NCBI GenBank assembly: GCA_021849805.1
Contig: JAJZSL010000004.1
Coordinates: 51,587-115,586 of the forward strand
From: a bacterium
GTDB lineage: Bacteria > Verrucomicrobiota > Verrucomicrobiia > Chthoniobacterales > UBA6821
DNA: 64,000 nucleotides
Reading direction: 5' to 3'
Of the stretch, positions 7,163-15,720 are shown piece after piece. The notes beneath the pieces were generated by a model. That model ran no database searches. It was not told where the DNA came from and worked only from the letters and a program-made list of their open reading frames with translations. The translations under genes and the position numbers were made by a program. Within the stretch, counting starts at the first letter, position 1. Each line of letters begins with the position of its first letter.

Positions 7163-9736
7163 ATGATCGATCCTAGTCTAAAAATAGAATCTCCTGCTCC
7201 TACTGGGAAGAGGCTCACTCCGATGATGAAGCAATATGAGCTCCTCAGGAACGATCTTCCTCCAGGTACATTGCTTCTTTTTCGGCTAGGTGATTTCTAT
7301 GAGCTTTTCTTTGATGATGCTCTCCAAGCTGCTCCCATTCTCAATGTCGCTCTTACCAAACGTGGTGAAATACCAATGTGTGGAATCCCCTATCATTCGG
7401 CTCAAGGTTATTTAAGAAAGTTATTAGCAGCAGGCAAACGTGTTGCTCTCTGCGAGCAAGTGGGAGAAGTTCAAACAGGAAAACTTGTAGAGCGAAAAAT
7501 CACACGAATCTTAAGCCCAGGAACCTTAGAAGATATTGGTTTAGAGGAGGGAGAGCCTAATTTTATAGCAGCTATTCTCCCTCACAAAAAAAAGCATGCT
7601 TCAGAAGAAGCGGCTTCTTTTGGTCTTGCTTATGTCGATTTAAGTACAGGGACTTTTTCTCTTACAGAGCTCTGGAGTTATGAAGCTCTTCTCGATGAAG
7701 TCACACGACTTGCCCCTGCCGAAATAATCGCTCCAAGAAAAGAAGAAAAACTACTATCGGCATTTAAAGAATTTTTTCCTCTTCTTCAGTTGCTTGATGA
7801 CGACCTTTTTGATCAGCTGCGATCCTATCAGTTCTTGTGCTCTCATTTTCAATTGCACTCCTTGGATGGATTAGGAGCCAATGAACTACCTCATGGTATG
7901 ATTGCTGCAGGAGGATTGCTTGATTATCTGAGTAACCAGTTGCGCCGTGATGTAACGCATCTCTCTCTACTCAAACCCTATCATTGTCATGATTATCTAC
8001 TCTTGGATGCAGCTACCCAGAGTCATTTGGAACTTGTCCACTCCAGAGCAGGTCGAGCAAGAACATTGCTGGGAGTTCTTGATCGAAGCAGAACTCCTAT
8101 GGGAAGCCGTTTGCTGCGCGATTGGATCTTACACCCTTTGCGAGATCAACATGCTATTGATGCACGTCAAGAAGTCCTTGCTATCTTGCTTAGAGAAGAA
8201 CTTCTCTTAGGAGAGCTTCGTGAAGAACTCCGTGGTGTTGGTGACATAGAACGTGCTCTCTCACGCTTGAGCCAGAATAGTGCTAGTGCTAGAGATTTAG
8301 TATCACTGAAGAATTCCCTCTCTCCTCTTCCTAGGATCAAGGAGAAAGTTACAGCACTCTTGAAATCTGCAACTTCAGAGCAATCGCTTCTTGAGCAGAT
8401 AAAAGCTCAACTACATGATTTCTCAGCCCTTGAGCGGGAGCTCTCCAGAGCGCTTCTTGATGATCCACCAGCAACAACAAAGGAAGGAGGTATGATTCGT
8501 GATGGTTTTCATGAGTTGCTCGATGAATATCGCTTAGCTTCTAGGGAAGGGAAAAACTGGATGGCAGCACTCCAATCCAAAGAGATAGAGCAAACGGGAA
8601 TTAAGTCCCTGAAGATCCGTTTCAATGCTCTCTTTGGCTACTTTATTGAAGTCACCAAAGCCAATTTAAACCATGTTCCCCAGCATTACATTCGTAAGCA
8701 AACAACAGTCCATGGAGAACGCTTTATCACCTCAGAGCTCAAGGAAATGGAAGAGAAAATCTTAAGTGCTCTTGAGCGTTCCAAAATCTTGGAGTTCGAA
8801 ATTTTTGGGCAACTAAGGAGTCATCTTCTCAGCGAGCTCAAGAACATTCAACAAACAGCTGCAGCTATCGCGATGCTCGATCTTTTCTCTTCGCTAGCAG
8901 AAGTGGCACGTCTTTATCGCTACACGCGACCAGTGATTAATAACTCCAAGCAACTCTCTATTCTTGATGGTCGTCATCCGGTTTTAGAGCAGCAAGAGAA
9001 ACAAGTGATTCCCAACGATACCCAGCTTGATGGAGAAGAGGATCGCATGGCCATTATCACAGGTCCTAACATGGCTGGTAAATCAACTTACTTAAAGCAG
9101 AATGCTCTACTTACTCTCATGGCACAGATGGGAAGCTATGTTCCAGCTAGCAAGATGTCTTTGGGAATCGTTGACCGGCTCTTCACGCGAGTTGGTGCAA
9201 GTGATGATCTCTCTCGTGGCCAGTCAACCTTCATGGTGGAAATGAATGAAACGGCAAAAATTCTCCATCACGCTACTAGCCATAGTCTGGTACTTCTTGA
9301 TGAAATTGGACGTGGAACAGCTACTTTTGATGGGCTTTCGATTGCTTGGAGTGTCGCAGAGTATCTCTATGATATTACTGCTGCACGTACCATGTTTGCG
9401 ACGCACTATCATGAGCTTCCAGATCTTGCTCGAACACGCAAGGGAGTGAAGAACCTCCATGTTGCGGTACAAGAAGCAGAGAAGAGTATTCTTTTTTTAC
9501 ACAAAATTCTCCCTGGTGCTGCTAGTAGGAGTTATGGAATTGAAGTAGCCCGGTTAGCAGGCTTGCCTTCTGGAGTGCTCGAGCGCGCTCAGGAAATTCT
9601 AGCTAATTTAGAGAAGGCAGAACTGAATGCAGAAGGTCGTCCTCAATTAGCAATTTCCTCACGGCTTGGGATTACTCGTAGGCGTTCCTCTGGCAAGCAT
9701 GTGCTTGATGAAGCTCAGATGCTCTTTGAGGTCTAG
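7163..9736 (+). CDS. mutS: DNA mismatch repair protein MutS
   Basis: The 857-residue protein is full length for MutS1. The mismatch-reading motif appears as LGDFYELFFDDA near residue 43, the Walker A loop as TGPNMAGKSTYLKQ near 633, Walker B as LVLLDEIGRGT near 709, and FATHYHELPDLA after it. It recognises mispairs and starts methyl-independent or MutL-dependent repair; no mutL is in the window. The last 65 bases overlap the 3' end of the convergent hydrolase gene. Because mutS looks intact, the homopolymer and repeat variation seen elsewhere need not reflect loss of mismatch repair. Confidence 0.97.
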   Translation: MIDPSLKIESPAPTGKRLTPMMKQYELLRNDLPPGTLLLFRLGDFYELFFDDALQAAPILNVALTKRGEIPMCGIPYHSAQGYLRKLLAAGKRVALCEQVGEVQTGKLVERKITRILSPGTLEDIGLEEGEPNFIAAILPHKKKHASEEAASFGLAYVDLSTGTFSLTELWSYEALLDEVTRLAPAEIIAPRKEEKLLSAFKEFFPLLQLLDDDLFDQLRSYQFLCSHFQLHSLDGLGANELPHGMIAAGGLLDYLSNQLRRDVTHLSLLKPYHCHDYLLLDAATQSHLELVHSRAGRARTLLGVLDRSRTPMGSRLLRDWILHPLRDQHAIDARQEVLAILLREELLLGELREELRGVGDIERALSRLSQNSASARDLVSLKNSLSPLPRIKEKVTALLKSATSEQSLLEQIKAQLHDFSALERELSRALLDDPPATTKEGGMIRDGFHELLDEYRLASREGKNWMAALQSKEIEQTGIKSLKIRFNALFGYFIEVTKANLNHVPQHYIRKQTTVHGERFITSELKEMEEKILSALERSKILEFEIFGQLRSHLLSELKNIQQTAAAIAMLDLFSSLAEVARLYRYTRPVINNSKQLSILDGRHPVLEQQEKQVIPNDTQLDGEEDRMAIITGPNMAGKSTYLKQNALLTLMAQMGSYVPASKMSLGIVDRLFTRVGASDDLSRGQSTFMVEMNETAKILHHATSHSLVLLDEIGRGTATFDGLSIAWSVAEYLYDITAARTMFATHYHELPDLARTRKGVKNLHVAVQEAEKSILFLHKILPGAASRSYGIEVARLAGLPSGVLERAQEILANLEKAELNAEGRPQLAISSRLGITRRRSSGKHVLDEAQMLFEV

Positions 9737-10874
9737 CTTTTTGTGGATCGATGAGATCAATACTATGCTGGAAGTAGCTATCGATACGATCGAGTGCTTG
9801 ATTCCTCAGGGAATCCTCATCAAATTGCAAAAGAGTGTGACTGGCCCCTTCTACCATTTCACAGGTAGCCTTGGGTATTTTTGATGCAGCCTCTTCGGTA
9901 GTTTTATTAATGACCATGGTATCATTCTGAGCAGTGATGATCAGCACGCTCTCTTCTATTTTAGCAGCTTGGTCACGGATCGATTGACTGGCACGGATAG
10001 CTTCTTCAAGCCATTGGTTGGAAGGTCCCCCTACAACGATGTCAGGCTTTTCCTTGCAGAGCTCAACCATCTTAGCAAATCGTGGATGCATCATTTGCTG
10101 CGTCCATTTTGTCCAATCAACATCGCCATCTTCCTGAGGGTAGGCATACTGATTTGCTGCTGAAGGGTTCAAAACCATGTTCAAAGAGACATCCACAAGA
10201 ACAGTCTCCTCACTAATATGCAATCCATGCTTAGAGAAATTGATCTCAAACATTGGTGTCATCAGTACAATGGCGCTAAAAGGCGAGGAGATAGTATTTT
10301 CTAAATAATCAGCAGCAATAGCCCCTCCCATGGAGTGAGCAAGTAAGAAGAGAGGACTTCCTGGATTCTCTTTTTTTACTAGATCAAGGAATTTTTGAAA
10401 ATCTTTGGTGTAATCTTTGAAATGCTCGATGTGGTTAATCTCTGAGTCGGAAGGGCTCAAGTGAGGCGACGTTCCCTGGCCACGATGATCATAAGTATAA
10501 ATATCATATCCTCTCTTGAAGAGATCATAGAAAAGTTCTTCTTCTAGATACCAAGAATCAGTGGCTCCTTCTAGGAAGAGAATAACTTTAGCAGGAGCCT
10601 CTCCTCTCTCTTCTGGAGTGTGGAGCAGACGTAGTGCGCAGAGAGAGTAGAGTCCATCCCAACTTGGGAAAGAGAACTCTTGCTCATGGGTTGCCAACCA
10701 AGGAATCACTTCTGCTTGATAATGTTCCTCGTAATGATCTTCAGGGATTGCTTCTAGTGGAGAGGTTAATGTGAAAATCGAACTGAGGATGAGGAAAAAA
10801 GACGAGAAAAAAAACGAGAGAGCAGAACGCATGGATGACTGGTGGATGGGGGGGGAGGAAGATACACAACTCAT
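9672..10874 (-). CDS. Exported alpha/beta hydrolase (serine aminopeptidase S33/monoacylglycerol lipase-like)
   Basis: The 400-residue protein has a hydrophobic export signal and an alpha/beta hydrolase fold. Visible are YDHRGQGTSPHL, the nucleophile elbow AHSMGGA (Ser near 177), the acid in ITAQNDTMV near 317 and the histidine in EGASHTLLQF near 343. Such enzymes cleave monoacylglycerols, other esters or short peptides. Codons 7-9 contain a run of eight C (8 G on the plus strand). The second ATG at codon 15 (10832) starts a cleaner signal peptide and would put this run in the leader. The last 21 residues are encoded antisense to the mutS end and look nonconserved. The gene follows the pseudouridine synthase gene by 21 bases. 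Confidence 0.82.
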   Translation of the reverse strand: MSCVSSSPPIHQSSMRSALSFFFSSFFLILSSIFTLTSPLEAIPEDHYEEHYQAEVIPWLATHEQEFSFPSWDGLYSLCALRLLHTPEERGEAPAKVILFLEGATDSWYLEEELFYDLFKRGYDIYTYDHRGQGTSPHLSPSDSEINHIEHFKDYTKDFQKFLDLVKKENPGSPLFLLAHSMGGAIAADYLENTISSPFSAIVLMTPMFEINFSKHGLHISEETVLVDVSLNMVLNPSAANQYAYPQEDGDVDWTKWTQQMMHPRFAKMVELCKEKPDIVVGGPSNQWLEEAIRASQSIRDQAAKIEESVLIITAQNDTMVINKTTEEAASKIPKATCEMVEGASHTLLQFDEDSLRNQALDRIDSYFQHSIDLIDPQKARPQRASELHQAHACQRNAYE

Positions 10875-10895
10875 TACTTATCTCAACAATAAAGT

Positions 10896-11672
10896 TCACT
10901 TCTTATCATCCATGATGGAGCATGCTTGGAGGATCTCTTCAAGATCACCAGAGAGAGGGCTCTCCCAGCGCTCTTCTTCTCCTTGATAAGAAAATTCTAA
11001 GGCCGCTGAATGAAGTGCATGGCGTGGAATGTAGAGTTTCTCTGCTAGTTGAGGAGTCCATCCTTGGTCGATGAATTGGAGATAATATTTTTCTGAAGGT
11101 CCATAAATCTTATCACCGAGAATGGGATAACCAAGCGAGGAGAGATGCACACGAATCTGATGCGTACGTCCCGTTTTAGGAATGCAGCGCAGCAAGCTGA
11201 TTGCTCCATAGTTGGGATGAAGGAGTTTTTTCTCAATAGACACCTGCGTTTGTGCAGGAGCGCCTTTGGGATGAATAGCACGCTTGAGCCAAACTTCTGA
11301 TGAGCTCACCTCACCAAGACGGATGATTGGTTCATCGATGAGTCGCTCTTCTTCTGGGAAATGGCCAAGGACAAGCGCAAGATACTCTTTTTTAATTTTC
11401 CTCTGCTCCATGGCCATGGCGCAGTAGCGAGCCGCTTGATAAGTCTTAGCAACGAGCATGAGTCCGCTTGTTTCACGATCAAGGCGATTAATCAGTGAGA
11501 TTTGTCCTCCTGTGGTTCTTTCGTAAAGGAGCAGTTCTCTCAAATGGTCCCAGAGTGTAGGAGAATCTCCTGGCTTACTTGGATGGACAAGGAGATGAGG
11601 TGGTTTGCTCAGGAGAAGGAGATCCTCTGTTTCTGCAATAATTTGGAAGTCTACTTGATTAGTCATGCTCAA
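10896..11672 (-). CDS. RluA family RNA pseudouridine synthase
   Basis: The 258-residue protein shows the RluA-class active site NRLDRETSGLMLVAKT (catalytic Asp near residue 65), then KKEYLALVLGHF and the conserved GRTHQIRVHLSSLGYPILGD. It converts uridine to pseudouridine in 23S rRNA or tRNA. There is no N-terminal S4 domain, so it is closer to RluA/TruC-like short forms than to RluD. The target base cannot be told. It starts 36 bases from the divergent lpxC-fabZ gene and is followed by the exported hydrolase. Confidence 0.92.
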   Translation of the reverse strand: MSMTNQVDFQIIAETEDLLLLSKPPHLLVHPSKPGDSPTLWDHLRELLLYERTTGGQISLINRLDRETSGLMLVAKTYQAARYCAMAMEQRKIKKEYLALVLGHFPEEERLIDEPIIRLGEVSSSEVWLKRAIHPKGAPAQTQVSIEKKLLHPNYGAISLLRCIPKTGRTHQIRVHLSSLGYPILGDKIYGPSEKYYLQFIDQGWTPQLAEKLYIPRHALHSAALEFSYQGEEERWESPLSGDLEEILQACSIMDDKK

Positions 11673-11708
11673 TAGGGAAGAATCATCGAATCTTTTTTAG
11701 AGAATACA

Positions 11709-13019
11709 ATGATGACAGAAAAACAGAGAACACTTGCTGGGCCTTCTAGTTTTCAAGGCTCTGCTTTGCATACGGGAGCCCACGTGACCTTAACGCTTCA
11801 TCCAGCACCAGTAGGTCATGGATATAAGTTTCGTCGTATTGACTTGCCAGATGAACCGGTTATTGAGGCCAAGGTGGCTCATGTCAAAACCGTGGAGCGC
11901 TCCACAACACTGGTAGAAGGAAATGCCAAAATTCACACTGTTGAGCATGTTCTCTCGGCTCTTGCAGGTATGCGCATTGATAATGTCCTCATTGAAATGG
12001 ATGCTAATGAACCTCCTATTGGCGATGGAAGTGCTCTTCCCTACGTGGAGTTAATCAAGCGCGCTGGTATCATCGAACAAGAAGAACTTCGATCTTTTTT
12101 TCAAGTGAATGATCCAATTCACCTGGAGTCCAATCATGGATCGATCATGAGTTTTTTTCCAGGGGATGGATTTCGCATTTCGTGCACGCAAGTAGGCCCT
12201 CAAGGTCGCTTCACTCAATATCTATCCCTGGAGATCACCCCAGAGGTCTACCAAAAAGAGATTGCTCCAGCACGGACATTTGTTTTCTACGAAGAGGTCA
12301 AGGAGCTCATGGAGAAGGGGCTCATCAAAGGGGGGAGTCTTCAGAATGCTCTTGTTCTTCGAGGAGATTCGGTGTTGAGCAAAGAGCCACTTCGCTTTGG
12401 TGATGAATTCGTCCGGCATAAAATCCTCGATATCATTGGTGATCTGGCTCTAGTGGGACGTCCTTTGCAAGGTCATGTCGTGGCTGTGCGTCCAGGTCAT
12501 GGTCCCAATACGCAACTGGCAAGCCTGCTGGTGAAACGTCATGCTGACATGCTCTCCATGGCTCCTCATCCTCTAACATCATCCTTGCCAGTCTTAGATA
12601 TCGATGAAGTCATGAAAGTTCTTCCTCATCGTTACCCCTTCTTGATGGTAGATCGTATCGTCAACTTTGATGGAGCCATGAAGGCTACTGGTGTGAAGAA
12701 TGTGACGATTAATGAGCCTTACTTTCAGGGACATTTTCCAGGTCATCCAGTAATGCCTGGGGTATTACAGGTAGAAGCTATGGCTCAGGTCGCCAGCATT
12801 ATCATGATGCGCAAGACAGAGAACTCTGGGAAGATCGGTTATTTTATGAGTGCTGATGAAGTGAAATTCAGAAAACCAGTTCTTCCTGGTGATACGCTTT
12901 TTATCCATGCAGAGCTAACACGTGCTCGCAAGAATATGGGTTCTGCTAAATGTTACTGCGTTGTTAATGGAGCTGTTGTCTCCGAAGCCATGCTGATGTT
13001 TGGACTGATTGCTAAGTAG
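11709..13019 (+). CDS. lpxC/fabZ: Bifunctional UDP-3-O-acyl-GlcNAc deacetylase/3-hydroxyacyl-ACP dehydratase (LpxC-FabZ fusion)
   Basis: The 436-residue protein joins two enzymes. Residues 1 to about 285 are LpxC, the zinc deacetylase that commits to lipid A; HTVEHVLSALAGMRIDN and HKILDIIGDLALVG carry the metal ligands and VRPGHGPN the catalytic His. Residues about 295-436 are FabZ, the fatty acid dehydratase, with LPHRYPFLMVDRI and the active site GHFPGHPVMPGVLQVEAMAQ. The fusion couples lipid A and fatty acid supply and is known from Bacteroidota and relatives and from Verrucomicrobiota. lpxA follows after 5 bases, so the two are an operon. Two ATGs stand in tandem at the start. Confidence 0.96.
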   Translation: MMTEKQRTLAGPSSFQGSALHTGAHVTLTLHPAPVGHGYKFRRIDLPDEPVIEAKVAHVKTVERSTTLVEGNAKIHTVEHVLSALAGMRIDNVLIEMDANEPPIGDGSALPYVELIKRAGIIEQEELRSFFQVNDPIHLESNHGSIMSFFPGDGFRISCTQVGPQGRFTQYLSLEITPEVYQKEIAPARTFVFYEEVKELMEKGLIKGGSLQNALVLRGDSVLSKEPLRFGDEFVRHKILDIIGDLALVGRPLQGHVVAVRPGHGPNTQLASLLVKRHADMLSMAPHPLTSSLPVLDIDEVMKVLPHRYPFLMVDRIVNFDGAMKATGVKNVTINEPYFQGHFPGHPVMPGVLQVEAMAQVASIIMMRKTENSGKIGYFMSADEVKFRKPVLPGDTLFIHAELTRARKNMGSAKCYCVVNGAVVSEAMLMFGLIAK

Positions 13020-13024
13020 AACAG

Positions 13025-13798
13025 ATGCTAGAGATTCACCCCACAGCCATTGTGCATCCGAGCGCCACTCTTGGGGAGGGGACGCAGATTGGCGCCTATT
13101 CTCTTGTTGGAGAAGGAGTCTCCCTGGGAGATCATTGTCGTGTGCATCATCATGTCTCCATCAGTGGTCCAACCACCATTGGATCTCATAATGAGTTCTA
13201 CCCTTATGCTTCCATTGGTGAGCGGACTCAAGATCTCAAGTATGCTGGAGAGCCGACTTTTCTGCAAATCGGAGATCATAATTGTTTTCGAGAGTTTGTT
13301 ACCGTTCATCGCGCTACAGCTCCTCATGGTAAGACTTCCATTGGGAATCATGGCAATTTTCTAGCTTACGCTCATATTGCTCATGATTGCTCTGTAGGAG
13401 ATCATGTGATCTTCTCTAATAATGGAACATTAGCAGGCCATGTGGTTGTTGAAGACTACGTGGTCATCGGAGGGCTCAGTGCTGTGCATCAATTTTGCCG
13501 TCTTGGAGCACATGCTCTTCTTGGTGGATGCACGAAAATTGTTCAAGATGTCCCAAGTTTTATGATTGCTGATGGGAATCCAGCTCAGATTCGTGGAGTT
13601 AACCAAATCGGCCTGGAGCGACATGGGAAGACTCCTGCTGAGATTCGAGAGTTGCGAGATGCTTATCGAATCATTTACCGAGAATCACGGAACACGACAC
13701 AAGCTCTCGATATCCTCGAGCAGCAGTATGCCAAATCGATGGTCATTAGAGAACTCATCACTTTTATTGCTTGTAGTAAGCGTGGTATTATCCGATAG
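13025..13798 (+). CDS. lpxA: Acyl-ACP--UDP-N-acetylglucosamine O-acyltransferase LpxA
   Basis: The 257-residue protein is a left-handed beta-helix acyltransferase that performs the first step of lipid A synthesis. Hexapeptide repeats run from about residue 5 to 185. The catalytic histidine region reads YAHIAHDCSVGDHV. The helical C-terminus contains NQIGLERHGKT, as in known LpxA. Length is normal. It directly follows lpxC-fabZ, five bases apart, the same gene order as in many Gram-negative bacteria. Confidence 0.96.
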   Translation: MLEIHPTAIVHPSATLGEGTQIGAYSLVGEGVSLGDHCRVHHHVSISGPTTIGSHNEFYPYASIGERTQDLKYAGEPTFLQIGDHNCFREFVTVHRATAPHGKTSIGNHGNFLAYAHIAHDCSVGDHVIFSNNGTLAGHVVVEDYVVIGGLSAVHQFCRLGAHALLGGCTKIVQDVPSFMIADGNPAQIRGVNQIGLERHGKTPAEIRELRDAYRIIYRESRNTTQALDILEQQYAKSMVIRELITFIACSKRGIIR

Positions 13799-13846
13799 TC
13801 GGAACATCTTCAAATCTTCTTAAGAAAACGAAGAAAGAGAAACAAG

Positions 13847-13886
13847 AAAATCCCCAAAGCTTCTTGTCATTGGAGGATTTTTCTTC
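13847..13886 (+). terminator. Possible intrinsic terminator after lpxA
   Basis: AAAATCC at 13847-13853 pairs with GGATTTT at 13875-13881. The stem extends inward by two C-G pairs past one bulged base, and TTCTTC follows. The hairpin lies 50 bases after lpxA and before the next gene. The loop is long (about 16 bases), so strength is uncertain. Confidence 0.4.
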
Positions 13887-13944
13887 TATTCTTCATCAAC
13901 AATTCTTCGTTTCGCTCAAAACAACAATCTAAAAAACTACCATC

Positions 13945-14676
13945 ATGAGTAATATTGGACAACCTTCTGCCGATCCTAGTCGCTTTGCAGCACATCCCAG
14001 CGACTCTGATTCTCATGCATCTGAAATGACCCTTCGAGCAGGCGATTTCAGTAGAGTACAAAGAGCCGCTTCTGTCGTCGATAAACCTTCTTTGACCAGA
14101 ACAGAACCAGAGCCTATCGCCGGAGGTGTGCGAGAAATATACGGCCGTATGTCTAGTTACTTCAGCTCAAAAGCTTCTCAAGTATGGCGAGATTTTACTT
14201 TTACTCCACGAGTTTCCAGAGCTCTTGTGCCAAGCACTGTAAAACACATTGATAACTCAGAGGAAGAGACACGTACTATCATCAATACACGTGGTATATA
14301 TTTGCTCACTGATGGATCACTGAATAGTACACGCCTCCAACAACGTATTGAAGGATGTTTGAGGCGGGGCAGAAAAGAGGATTTTGACGCAATAGAATCG
14401 ATGATCAAAGTCTACAGTCAGGGTGGTGGTAGAGGATTAAGTGATATTGTTAAAAATGAGGAAGCTTTAGCATTGATCCAAAATACTCTTTCAACTGTTG
14501 CTGATAGCCTGCCAAAATCTAGTGACGGTCAAAATTCTGAGAGAACTCCATTCGTATCAACGAAGTGTCAAGAGATTCAAAATCTTCTCCAAACAAAGGA
14601 TGTTTATGGTAAAGTTATTTTATCAAAAGAAAACCTTGGTGAAGTTATTTTATCAGAAGAAAACCTTAATTCTTAG
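13945..14676 (+). CDS. Unrecognised protein with Ser/Pro-rich leader, candidate secreted effector
   Basis: I do not recognise this 243-residue protein. It has no Sec signal. The first 30 residues (MSNIGQPSADPS...) are rich in Ser, Pro, Asp and Ala like the other candidate substrates in the window. A middle segment (about 50-120) is basic with aromatics; residues about 125-190 look helical. The C-terminus holds a repeated VILSxENL motif, caused by a 30-bp tandem DNA repeat at 14608-14667. It follows lpxA by about 150 bases with a possible terminator between, so it probably has its own promoter. Confidence 0.6.
   Translation: MSNIGQPSADPSRFAAHPSDSDSHASEMTLRAGDFSRVQRAASVVDKPSLTRTEPEPIAGGVREIYGRMSSYFSSKASQVWRDFTFTPRVSRALVPSTVKHIDNSEEETRTIINTRGIYLLTDGSLNSTRLQQRIEGCLRRGRKEDFDAIESMIKVYSQGGGRGLSDIVKNEEALALIQNTLSTVADSLPKSSDGQNSERTPFVSTKCQEIQNLLQTKDVYGKVILSKENLGEVILSEENLNS
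14608..14667 (+). repeat. Two tandem 30-bp units inside the 243-residue gene
   Basis: Units 14608-14637 and 14638-14667 are nearly identical (differences only at two positions) and each encodes GKVILSKENL or GEVILSEENL. Being a multiple of three, gain or loss of a unit would keep the frame and change the C-terminus by ten residues. Confidence 0.85.
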
Positions 14677-14709
14677 AGTGGTACGGAACTCTCTCCATGA
14701 TTACTTATC

Positions 14710-15234
14710 GTGAAGTTTGTGAGGTTTTCTAACCCTTCCCTATTCTCTTTTTTGATCCTTGCGATGATCTTTCATCTGCTTGTTAGTTGTGCTCAAGGAC
14801 CAGCCATTGATCCTCAAATCACAGCAGCCATGACCACTCACCGTGTTCCTTGGGAAACAAGCCAGAAGGTTGCTCATGCTCAGCGCTTGGATGAGGAGGA
14901 TATTCTCAATCTGGTGAAGCATCACGTCCCTACTCCTGTGATGATCGGTTATCTCCGAAGCACAGAAGCAGTCTATCATTTAACCTACTCACAGCTTCGC
15001 CATTTGCAAGCGATGGGAGCTAGCGCTGAATTGCTTAATTATCTGAGCGAGACGCAAGGATTTTATGGAAGTAATAAAACTCCTTCTCACGGTTTCAAAA
15101 TCCCCAAATACATTCGTGCCAATTCCATGCTCAATCAAGATAAGCAACCCTTCTTCTACAATGAACCGATTGTCGATGATTGGTATGATTCTTCTTATGA
15201 GGAGTCTTGTTATTCCCCTTTTTCGTTCAACTAG
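14710..15234 (+). CDS. Small lipoprotein of unknown function
   Basis: The 174-residue product starts at a GTG; no upstream ATG is in frame, and the next ATG (14764) would leave too short a signal. The leader is hydrophobic and ends in LLVSC, a lipobox with Cys27. The mature protein contains two similar short motifs (VKHHVPTPVMIGYLRSTEAVYHLT, about residues 73-96, and LRHLQAMGASAELLNYLSET) of the type seen in envelope proteins of Verrucomicrobiota, where such helical pairs recur. The C-terminus is Tyr/Ser-rich. Function is unknown; it is probably anchored in the outer or inner membrane. Confidence 0.65.
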   Translation: MKFVRFSNPSLFSFLILAMIFHLLVSCAQGPAIDPQITAAMTTHRVPWETSQKVAHAQRLDEEDILNLVKHHVPTPVMIGYLRSTEAVYHLTYSQLRHLQAMGASAELLNYLSETQGFYGSNKTPSHGFKIPKYIRANSMLNQDKQPFFYNEPIVDDWYDSSYEESCYSPFSFN

Positions 15235-15720
15235 TCGACTCTCTTGAAAACTCTTTGGAGTTTGTGCTGAGTCGTTTCTTAGAGTACTGCTGCTGTTCAT
15301 TCTCCTTTAGGCAGGTGACTATCTCCTAGGGAGATGCTTCTCTTCTAGCGAACTCTCTGATCGTCTCTTCTATCGAGAAGAGCACATCATCAGCTTTTTG
15401 AAGTTTTTGTAAAAGAGTTTCCCATGCTCCTCCTGAAGGCTTGCTGGATTCCCGCCTCCGCGGGAATGACGAAAAAAGGAGAGTAATGATGAAAAGAGGA
15501 GAGTAATGATGAAAAGGGGAGAGTAATGATGAAAAGAGGAGGGGAATGGTAAAAAGGGAAGGGGATGTGCAATGTTGGTAAAAAGACTAAAAAAGAGATC
15601 TCTGCTTTTTGAAAAAGTCCTCATCAAGGAGATCAGAGAAAAGGTCCTTCAATTTTATTTTTAGAGAAGAGGGAGTTCTTCTTTGCAACCTGACGATCGT
15701 TGGACTATAGCAGAGCTACC
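15235..15720. other. Non-coding stretch with palindrome and tandem repeats
   Basis: No convincing gene is seen between the lipoprotein and comEC. The stretch holds the palindromic repeat at 15446-15470 and the tandem 20-mers at 15471-15564; the rest is AT-rich and unremarkable. Short open frames on the minus strand are by-products of the tandem repeat. Confidence 0.6.
15446..15564. repeat. Palindromic repeat (copy 2) with adjoining 20-bp tandem array
   Basis: GGATTCCCGCCTCCGCGGGAATGAC at 15446-15470 is the palindrome in the opposite orientation to copy 1. Directly after it come four 20-bp units (15471-15490, 15491-15510, 15511-15530, 15531-15550) of the form GAAAAGAGGAGAGTAATGAT, and a decayed partial fifth. 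The last units have the most changes. A related pyrimidine-rich array borders the palindrome near 34140-34258. Confidence 0.85.

Noticed and set aside
15471..15564. CRISPR array
   Set aside because: The units are contiguous 20-mers without spacers, and there are no cas genes.
15370..15627. Phe/Ser/His-rich minus-strand frames of 85 and 60 codons
   Set aside because: They are translations of the 20-bp tandem array and palindrome, not genes.
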